DNA of 6,969 bases, from positions 1 to 6,969 of the forward strand of contig QMWT01000053.1 in NCBI GenBank assembly GCA_003661775.1, given 5' to 3'. The stretch's first letter is position 1. The number at the start of each line of letters is the position of its first letter. This DNA is from Thermoprotei archaeon. GTDB taxonomy: Archaea; Thermoproteota; Thermoprotei_A; Sulfolobales; Ignisphaeraceae. The notes beneath the pieces were generated by a model, which was not told where the DNA came from, searched no databases, and worked only from the letters and a program-made list of their open reading frames with translations. Made by a program: the position numbers and the translations under genes. Of this stretch, positions 1-4,365 are shown one piece after another.

Positions 1-865
1 CTTTAGCAACCGATTGGAATAGAGGGTCAGCCGAAGGCCTTACATTGTTTATCTTGGGCCCTTTGTGAAGCTTTATTTGAGGGGTTCCGTCAGCCCCTCG
101 TACCACGATCATGTGGTAGTCTCCCGGAGCTACATAGGCTGTGCCGATGCGTAGCTTCTCGCCGTTCTCAGCTTCTTTCACCGTGAGCTCAGATGTCTTG
201 TTCAAGTGCTCAGCAAATCTCCTTGTGAAGAAAGGTGGCATGTGCTGCACTATTAGCACGGCTGCGGGCAAGTCCTTCGGAAGAGCTGATATCACGCTTG
301 CAACAGCACTAGGTCCTCCAGTAGAGGCGGCTATGGCTATAGCCACATTGGGTGTATCTTCAGCAGGCCCTCGCACGCTCAACGGTAAGTACTTATATCG
401 TTGAAGCATTAATGAGCTATGCATCCTCAGGGCGTGTAAGCTGCTCCTAGCCGCAGCCTTCACTTTTAACAGGAGCTGGTCTGCAACCTCGCTTATGTCT
501 AAAGATATTGGTCCTCCCGGCTTAGGGATTATGTCGACAGCGCCTAGCCTCAGGGCTTGTACGCTTAGGTCAGCATCCCTATCAGTAAAAGCGCTAAATA
601 TTATGACGGGCTTAGGCTTAAGCCTCATTATCTCTCTAAGGGCTTCTAGACCATTCATCTTAGGCATCTGTATATCAAGTACAACGACGTCGGGATCTAG
701 CTCAAGAACCTTATTTACGGCCTCGACACCGTTGGAGGCGGTGCCCACGACCTCTATTGCGGGATCGCGACTCAACACCTCACGAATTACTTTCCTCATA
801 AATGCGGAATCGTCCGCTATAAGGACACGGATACTTCTCCGTGATGGAACATAGGCAGTACGCAT
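1..865 (-). CDS. cheB: CheB, chemotaxis response regulator protein-glutamate methylesterase (C-terminus cut by the window edge)
   Basis: CheB removes methyl groups from (and deamidates) chemoreceptor glutamates to reset receptor sensitivity; its activity is raised by phosphorylation from CheA. I translated the strand through to position 2 and found 288 open codons. The N-terminal receiver domain (about 11-130) shows the acidic pair D18/D19, phosphoacceptor D64 in VVLDIQMP, S91 and K115 in IIPKPGG. After a linker (about 131-172) the esterase domain starts with AIAASTGGPS, placing the catalytic serine at S181, followed by VQHMPPFFT with the catalytic histidine H208, then GTAYVAPGDYH and RPSADPLFQSVA. 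The third catalytic residue, an aspartate, lies in the last 60 or so residues outside the window. ATG at 863-865 is chosen because it is the only start near the receiver domain; it lies 6 bases after the cheY stop. It is the last gene of the visible leftward operon. Identification is very secure. Confidence 0.96.
   Translation of the reverse strand, partial: MRTAYVPSRRSIRVLIADDSAFMRKVIREVLSRDPAIEVVGTASNGVEAVNKVLELDPDVVVLDIQMPKMNGLEALREIMRLKPKPVIIFSAFTDRDADLSVQALRLGAVDIIPKPGGPISLDISEVADQLLLKVKAAARSSLHALRMHSSLMLQRYKYLPLSVRGPAEDTPNVAIAIAASTGGPSAVASVISALPKDLPAAVLIVQHMPPFFTRRFAEHLNKTSELTVKEAENGEKLRIGTAYVAPGDYHMIVVRGADGTPQIKLHKGPKINNVRPSADPLFQSVAK
795..823 (-). repeat. Segment of cheB nearly identical to cheY (copy at 1197-1225)
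   Basis: The stretch encoding IADDSAFMR in cheB matches the same stretch of cheY at 28 of 29 bases, with an unbroken run of 20 identical bases (795-814 against 1197-1216). Synonymous codons are kept, which points to duplication or gene conversion between the two receiver domains and goes beyond protein conservation. Confidence 0.7.
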
Positions 866-871
866 ACTGCA

Positions 872-1246
872 TCACTCATTGAGCACCTTTCTCACGGCTT
901 CTATGAGGTCTTTAGGCTTGAACGGCTTGAGTACATAGTGTTTAATCCCCATTCTTTGTGCTGCTTCGATAGCCCATTCCTGACCTAGAGCGCTGACGAT
1001 GATGATCTTGGCAGAGGGATCGTTAGATAGGATGATCTTCGCAGCAGCCAGCCCATCTAAACCCGGCATGTTTACATCCAGCAGGACTAGATCAGGTCTC
1101 AGTCTTAGATACTTCTGATAAGCCTCTTCACCATTGCTAGCCTCAGCTACAACCTCGAATTCTTTTTCGGACTCTATAACTCTTTTAAGTAACTTTCTCA
1201 TAAATGCGGAATCGTCTGCTATAAGAACGCGTATACGTCTTCTCAT
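872..1246 (-). CDS. cheY: CheY, single-domain chemotaxis response regulator
   Basis: CheY is phosphorylated by CheA and carries the signal to the motility motor, in archaea through CheF-type adaptors at the archaellum. The protein is one receiver domain of 124 residues, the usual family length. It shows RVLIADDSAFMRK with acidic pocket D11/D12, phosphoacceptor D57 in LVLLDVNMPGLDG, S85 in IIVSALG and K107 in YVLKPFK. No output domain follows, which separates it from CheB and from transcriptional regulators. It starts 3 bases after the ATPase stop and ends 6 bases before cheB, so it is co-transcribed with both. GGGGATGA just before its ATG could act as ribosome site. Its first residues and part of its DNA are nearly identical to the start of cheB, noted separately as a repeat. 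A stand-alone regulator of another two-component pathway is possible, but the setting favours CheY. Confidence 0.94.
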   Translation of the reverse strand: MRRRIRVLIADDSAFMRKLLKRVIESEKEFEVVAEASNGEEAYQKYLRLRPDLVLLDVNMPGLDGLAAAKIILSNDPSAKIIIVSALGQEWAIEAAQRMGIKHYVLKPFKPKDLIEAVRKVLNE

Positions 1247-1249
1247 AAG

Positions 1250-2014
1250 TCATCCCCGGAGGATCGATACAATCCTTTCAGCAAGCTTTACCATCTGCGT
1301 TGTGAAGGGATGGCGAGGGTGCTTGAGTACGAATACACCATGACTTCTATGCTCGAGCACATCTTCGTAGAAGGGGATGACCGCTATCACCGGTGCTCCG
1401 ACTAAACGTGATACCTCGGAGGCCAACTCAGGTATGGATGCGAACTTTGGAGGTACCATGTTCAGCACTGCATAGCTTACCTTTTTAAAGCGCCTCAGAA
1501 CTTGGGCTGTTATGTACGTTCCGGTAATGTCTTGTTTATCCATTCTTGTTACTAGTAGACTTAAGTCGCTTGAAATAACCGACAAGAGCGTATCCTCGGT
1601 TAAGCCGGGGTGGGTATCAAATATCACTAGGTCAACACTGTAAAGTTTCTCGAGCTCCTCAGTTATCTTCCTGAATAGGTTTTCGTCGTAGCCCTCCCTT
1701 AGGAGTTTGGCGATCTCTTCGGGTTTCATGCTAGAACCTAAGAAATATAACCTGCCCCTTGAAAGCCCTAGGTACCGTGTTATGTCCAGCACAGCGTTAC
1801 CGAGTTTGCATTTTCCATAGAGGTAATCATTGAGTGTATGTTTAAGCAAGTTTGCAGTGACTCCATATATCATGTGTAGACCAGGAGAGGTAAGGTCGAG
1901 ATCTACTGTAGCTACCTTCAAGCCCATAGCTGCTAGAACTGCCGCTAGGTTAGCTGCAGTAGTGCTCTTACCTGTACCACCTCTGTACGAATGTATAGCC
2001 ATAGATACAGTCAT
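1250..2014 (-). CDS. ParA/MinD-family ATPase in the chemotaxis operon, probable positioning factor for chemosensory clusters
   Basis: This is a deviant Walker A ATPase of the ParA/MinD superfamily, 254 residues. The P-loop is YRGGTGKST (10-18), with arginine 11 where classical ParA and MinD carry the signature lysine, and K16 as the P-loop lysine. VDLDLTSPGLHMIYG (37-51) is the switch I region and VDLVIFDTHPG (127-137) is the Walker B/switch II region. I recall a MinD/ParA subfamily with HSFRGGTGKS, SPGIH and TLNDYLWG-like motifs, which this matches (SPGLH; TLNDYLYG at 60-67), so the arginine may be normal for the subfamily. No C-terminal amphipathic helix of the MinD type is obvious. GAGGGTG at 8 bases before ATG 2014 supports the chosen start over the in-frame ATG four codons later. 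Known relatives in chemotaxis loci (PpfA, ParC, archaeal MinD4) place receptor arrays; that role here is inferred from context. A general partitioning or other role is not excluded. Confidence 0.85.
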   Translation of the reverse strand: MTVSMAIHSYRGGTGKSTTAANLAAVLAAMGLKVATVDLDLTSPGLHMIYGVTANLLKHTLNDYLYGKCKLGNAVLDITRYLGLSRGRLYFLGSSMKPEEIAKLLREGYDENLFRKITEELEKLYSVDLVIFDTHPGLTEDTLLSVISSDLSLLVTRMDKQDITGTYITAQVLRRFKKVSYAVLNMVPPKFASIPELASEVSRLVGAPVIAVIPFYEDVLEHRSHGVFVLKHPRHPFTTQMVKLAERIVSILRG

Positions 2015-2017
2015 TGC

Positions 2018-2239
2018 TTATGCACCCTCTTCATCGGATTCCTTAGAAATTCCAAGCAGGGATTCGAGGTACGAAACCCTCTGTTCAAGATCATCGATCT
2101 TATTCATTATGGCCTCGATCTTCCTTTCGAATTCCGCAACTATGTTCTCGACTTTAGCCATATCCGTTTGCATGGATGTTAAGACAGACGTAATCTGGTC
2201 TCTAAGAGAATGTTCTCGTTCATCCTTAGAGGATGGCAT
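2018..2239 (-). CDS. Small coiled-coil protein, first gene of the ParA-CheY-CheB operon
   Basis: I do not recognise a named family. The 73-residue protein is almost entirely one long coiled coil: hydrophobic residues follow 3-4 spacing without a break from I16 through L20, M23, M27, V30, V34, F37, I41, I44, I48, L51, V55, L58 to L62, seven heptads. A short charged N-terminus (SSKDEREHSLRDQ) precedes it and an acidic tail (SKESDEEGA) follows. There are no cysteines, membrane segments or signal peptide. It ends 3 bases before the ATPase start, so the two are probably translated together. Its length and position suit a partner or regulator of the ATPase, or a linker between the ATPase and receptor helices, but this is inference. 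ATG 2239 has no good ribosome site, which fits a first gene with a short leader. The regular heptads and tight operon make it a real gene. Confidence 0.8.
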   Translation of the reverse strand: MPSSKDEREHSLRDQITSVLTSMQTDMAKVENIVAEFERKIEAIMNKIDDLEQRVSYLESLLGISKESDEEGA

Positions 2240-2286
2240 CCTTGTCAGCCCAAGCTGCTAAGAGGCTTCATATCTTTGTAGTCTTT

Positions 2287-2297
2287 AGTTAAAAAGG
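2287..2297 (-). promoter_or_regulatory. Likely TATA box of the coiled-coil/ATPase/cheY/cheB operon
   Basis: On the minus strand the bases read CCTTTTTAACT, a T-rich element like thermoproteotal TATA boxes, preceded by a G/C-rich stretch. Its centre is about 53 bases before ATG 2239, which would place the transcript start near 2266 with a leader of about 27 bases. The spacer 2240-2469 must hold both divergent promoters. Confidence 0.4.
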
Positions 2298-2362
2298 CGA
2301 CTGGGCGACGACTTAGGCGTAATCCTTTGAGAAACGCTCTGATGCTACTTAGCCCTAATGAG

Positions 2363-2384
2363 GATGCGTTGTGCTGCATCGCAT
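2363..2384. repeat. Overlapping inverted repeats in the divergent chemotaxis spacer
   Basis: GATGC (2363-2367) is matched by GCATC (2376-2380), and the one-base-shifted ATGCG (2364-2368) is matched by CGCAT (2380-2384), giving two alternative short stems. A further GATGC occurs at 2341-2345. Placed between the two arms of the locus, they could be regulator sites; short repeats like this can also be chance. Confidence 0.3.
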
Positions 2385-2455
2385 GGTTCCGCAATAACGG
2401 CCATTGGTCGCTAGTAAAAGCAAAGCTAATGTTAAGTTTCTGAGAGCCTGTAGTT

Positions 2456-2464
2456 GAAGGTGGT
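2456..2464 (+). promoter_or_regulatory. Ribosome binding site of the chemoreceptor gene
   Basis: GAAGGTGGT lies 5 bases before ATG 2470 and resembles the archaeal GGTG-type site. It supports this start, although I could not find a convincing TATA box ahead of it; TTAAGTTT at 2432-2439 is too close to be comfortable. Confidence 0.5.
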
Positions 2465-2469
2465 ATCGT

Positions 2470-2724
2470 ATGGATCTGGTGGATCCTGATCCCGCTTCAG
2501 CTATAATCAAGAGGGCTGAGGAGAAGAAGGAGGGGAGAGAAGGGCTTGTGAAACGTGGGCGCAGGAGGATTTCAATCACCGATGTTAACATTCAAGGAGC
2601 GCTTAAGAAACTTAGAACGGCTGTTGATTCTGTTGAAAATGTAGCCCAGAATATGGCTGCGGCTATAGCGGAGCTTAGCGCAGCAGCCGAGGACATATCA
2701 ACATCCATTCAGCAGAAAGCATGA
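2470..2724 (+). CDS. N-terminal fragment of the interrupted chemoreceptor
   Basis: This 84-codon piece is what would be made if the TGA is real. Residues 1-35 are charged and basic (KRAEEKK around 14-20, KRGRRR at 28-33) and contain prolines only near the start; from about 38 the sequence becomes a helical, alanine-rich repeat (AVDSVENVAQNMAAAIAELS), which is the start of the descending arm and the first methylation helix. The region does not look like a sensor domain. A basic, unstructured N-terminus on a soluble receptor is what TlpT-type receptors use to contact their ParA-like partner, but that parallel is inference only. Alone the fragment would lack the CheA/CheW-binding tip and could not signal. 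Confidence 0.6.
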   Translation: MDLVDPDPASAIIKRAEEKKEGREGLVKRGRRRISITDVNIQGALKKLRTAVDSVENVAQNMAAAIAELSAAAEDISTSIQQKA

Positions 2725-2769
2725 GCAGCAAATAACAATTCGCCAAGATCCGCCGAGATCTCCAAGATA

Positions 2770-3558
2770 GTGAACGAGCTTATGAAAACCATGCAGAATG
2801 TAGCTGAGGTGAGTAGGAAGAATGGTGAGAGGGCTAAGAACTCTGCAGAAGAGGCGCGTAGAGGTGCTGAGGACGGTAAGAGAGGTATAGAGAGCCTACA
2901 GCAGGTGGAGAGCCGTGTAGAGGAGACCGCCAAGCTTGTGAAAGAGCTGGCTGATAGGATAAAGAATATTGGGAGGATCGTGGAGGCTATAACGAGCATA
3001 GCCGACCAGACAAACCTACTGGCGCTGAACGCAGCTATCGAGGCCGCGCGCGCAGGTGAGCATGGGAGGGGGTTCGCTGTGGTAGCTGAGGAGATTAGAA
3101 AGCTTGCTGAGGAGTCACGAAACTCTGCTAGTCAGATAGCGGAGATCGTCAGGGAGATACAGGAGCAGATGAACAGGGTCTCGGAGTCCATGGAATCAAC
3201 CCTTAATAGGATGAGGACTGGTTCGAAGGTCATTATGGCAGCTTTGGAAGCCCTCGAAACTATATACAAGAACACTGAAGAAGTAGCAGATTCCGCCACG
3301 CACATAGCCAGGCTAGTCCAGGAAGAGACCGATAAGGTTAAGTCCATCGAAGCAATGACATCAGAAGCAGCTGCCGCTGCCGAGGAGCAGGCAGCAGCTG
3401 TTGAGCAAGTCTCTAGCGCTGTAGAGGAGCAGACGGCAGCTATACAGGAGCTCAATGCAACAGCGCAGCAACTACTCGATGTTGTGCAGGATGCTCAGAG
3501 CGCTGTGAGGGAGCTCCGCAGGATCGCTGGAGGGGGTGAGGTAGGAAAACAGAAGTGA
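2770..3558 (+). CDS. Chemoreceptor signalling domain, main part after the in-frame stop
   Basis: The open part after the stop covers 262 residues if counted from GTG 2770. It contains the highly conserved hairpin tip IADQTNLLALNAAIEAARAG (77-96 of this part, nt 2998-3057) and the following GEHGRGFAVVAEEIRKLAEE, which bind CheA and CheW. The ascending arm ends with a second methylation region, AAAAAEEQAAAVEQVSSAVEEQ (200-221), and a short charged tail lacking a CheR/CheB-docking pentapeptide that I can recognise. No ribosome site precedes GTG 2770 or ATG 2782, so independent translation is doubtful and the piece is best seen as the remainder of the receptor that begins at 2470. It lies 33 bases before cheW in the same direction. 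Confidence 0.85.
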   Translation: MNELMKTMQNVAEVSRKNGERAKNSAEEARRGAEDGKRGIESLQQVESRVEETAKLVKELADRIKNIGRIVEAITSIADQTNLLALNAAIEAARAGEHGRGFAVVAEEIRKLAEESRNSASQIAEIVREIQEQMNRVSESMESTLNRMRTGSKVIMAALEALETIYKNTEEVADSATHIARLVQEETDKVKSIEAMTSEAAAAAEEQAAAVEQVSSAVEEQTAAIQELNATAQQLLDVVQDAQSAVRELRRIAGGGEVGKQK

Positions 3559-3559
3559 T

Positions 3560-3578
3560 TTCTCTAAGAGAAGCTTCT
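3560..3578. repeat. Palindromes between the receptor stop and the cheW ribosome site
   Basis: TTCTCT (3560-3565) and AGAGAA (3567-3572) form a 6-1-6 inverted repeat, which overlaps the perfect 10-base palindrome AGAAGCTTCT (3569-3578). Together they fill most of the 33-base gap, ending just before GAGGGGT. They could be a DNA-binding site or weak RNA hairpins that tune the amount of CheW relative to receptor; either is inference. Confidence 0.45.
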
Positions 3579-3585
3579 GAGGGGT
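3579..3585 (+). promoter_or_regulatory. cheW: Ribosome binding site of cheW
   Basis: GAGGGGT lies 6 bases before ATG 3592. An out-of-frame ATG at 3587 sits inside the spacer and opens a four-codon frame ending in TAG, so correct spacing decides the start. Confidence 0.6.
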
Positions 3586-3591
3586 CATGGC

Positions 3592-4116
3592 ATGCAGGTA
3601 GCAAGTCTAAGGGGTGAAGGTGGAGAGGAGCTGCAGATGGTGATCTTCAAGCTAGGCGATGAAACCTTCGGTGTTGATGTCCATCAAGTAAGAGAGATCA
3701 TCAAGATGAAAGAGTATACCCGTATACCAAATGCTCCCCCCTACATACGAGGAGTCATAAACCTTCGCGGCCAGATCACTGTAATAATAGACCTTCAGAA
3801 GATCTTCAACATGCGTTCGGGAAGCGTTGAGAGCTCGGACTCGAGAATAATAATAGTCGATGCTAAGGACGCCAATGTAGGCATTATGGTCGACGCTGTT
3901 CTAGGAGTAACCCGGATACAGCGCAAGAATGTAGAACCCCCTCCCCTACTCTCAAAGAGCAAAAACCTTGAATTCATAAAAGGCATAGCAAAGCATGGCG
4001 AAAACCTTGTGATAATCATTGATCTTGAGCAGCTCCTCAGCCACATAAAGAATACCGAAGCCTCTACAGTGGAAATAGGAGGTGAAGCTACGTCCGTAGA
4101 GAACCCAGGTCCATGA
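3592..4116 (+). CDS. cheW: CheW, receptor-kinase coupling protein
   Basis: CheW links chemoreceptors to the histidine kinase CheA in the signalling array; it has no enzyme activity. The protein has 174 residues, and the CheW domain runs from about 13 to 152: LQMVIFKLGDETFGVDVHQV, EIIKMKEYTRIPNAPPYIRG, then GVINLRGQITVIIDL with the conserved arginine R59, DSRIIIVDAKDANVGIMVDAV, and the closing NLEFIKGIAKHGENLVIIIDL. A poorly conserved tail of about 20 residues follows. GAGGGGT (3579-3585) lies 6 bases before ATG 3592 and decides the start; the ATG at 3587 is out of frame and stops after four codons. It follows the receptor gene by 33 bases and is probably co-transcribed with it, so receptor and coupling protein come from one message while ATPase, CheY and CheB come from the other arm. 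Identification is secure. Confidence 0.95.
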   Translation: MQVASLRGEGGEELQMVIFKLGDETFGVDVHQVREIIKMKEYTRIPNAPPYIRGVINLRGQITVIIDLQKIFNMRSGSVESSDSRIIIVDAKDANVGIMVDAVLGVTRIQRKNVEPPPLLSKSKNLEFIKGIAKHGENLVIIIDLEQLLSHIKNTEASTVEIGGEATSVENPGP

Positions 4117-4226
4117 CTCTACATGGCGTCCCAACACATGTGACTATGCAGTTATGGCGTTTACTATAGGCTTTGAGAAGTGCGAGGAGAGGCATTAGTT
4201 AATGTGAAACCCCGATGTAAGCGCGT

Positions 4227-4236
4227 GTTTAAATAA
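4227..4236 (+). promoter_or_regulatory. Upstream TATA-like box in the spacer after cheW
   Basis: GTTTAAATAA is a good archaeal TATA-like element about 130 bases before ATG 4366. If used, transcription would start near 4260 and give a leader of about 100 bases, or a small RNA from 4260 onward. The rest of the spacer 4117-4365 holds no gene that I can support. Confidence 0.3.
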
Positions 4237-4306
4237 CTCGTCGCAAGTCCAAATTAATGGTGTAGGGTAACGTGCGTCGCGCTACGATAGAATCTCTTAA
4301 CAAGCT

Positions 4307-4320
4307 GTTTTTTAAGTTAT
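4307..4320 (+). promoter_or_regulatory. Likely TATA box of the membrane-anchored regulator
   Basis: GTTTTTTAAGTTAT contains the T-run-plus-AA core typical of thermoproteotal promoters. It predicts a transcript start near 4338 and a leader of roughly 28 bases that still includes GAAGGTG (4353-4359), consistent with the ATG 4366 start. Confidence 0.5.
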
Positions 4321-4365
4321 GGTGTGTAGATTTCATAAGTCACTGACTAGACGAAGGTGTATATA

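Larger units (their letters stand above)
2470..3558 (+). pseudogene. Soluble methyl-accepting chemotaxis protein, reading frame broken by an in-frame TGA at 2722-2724
   Basis: Read in one frame from ATG 2470 to TGA 3558 there are 362 codons, of which codon 85 is TGA. Both sides clearly belong to one receptor: the left part gives the first arm of the helical hairpin, the right part the rest. There is no transmembrane segment or obvious sensor domain, so it is a cytoplasmic receptor with a basic N-terminal tail of about 40 residues. The tip is near residue 190, with roughly 150 residues per arm, suggesting one of the longest signalling-domain classes (around 40-44 heptads by my rough count). 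GAAGGTGGT lies 5 bases before the start. Around the stop the reading (AANNNSPRS) has the only proline of the hairpin, so the damage looks like small indels and not a single base change; see findings. It may be a true pseudogene, a sequencing error, or an expressed split gene. It faces away from the ATPase operon and precedes cheW. Confidence 0.75.

Noticed and set aside
141..854. Rightward frames antisense to cheB
   Set aside because: The leftward strand encodes an unbroken CheB with catalytic and phosphorylation residues; the rightward frames are shadows.
1830..2261. Rightward 143-codon frame antisense to the ATPase and coiled-coil genes
   Set aside because: The opposite strand holds clear motifs (P-loop, heptads) and an operon; this frame shows serine/cysteine-rich shadow composition.
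2335..2445. C/D box guide RNA in the divergent spacer
   Set aside because: CTGATGC and a later CTGA loosely resemble C and D boxes, but no proper RTGATGA box or paired inner boxes were found.
2355..2591. Leftward 78-codon frame across the divergent spacer
   Set aside because: It runs antisense through the start of the receptor gene, has low-complexity sequence and no ribosome site; it is a shadow frame.
2722..2724. TGA in the receptor as a selenocysteine or pyrrolysine-type recoding site
   Set aside because: TGA is not used for pyrrolysine, receptors are not known selenoproteins, no SECIS-like hairpin was apparent, and the poor local sequence after the stop fits indels better.
4113..4169. 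18-codon frame starting at an ATGA overlap with the cheW stop
   Set aside because: It is very short, lacks a convincing ribosome site and has no recognisable features; the overlap alone is not enough.
4092..4365. tRNA or other structured RNA gene after cheW
   Set aside because: No cloverleaf arms or GTTCRA-type loop could be matched.
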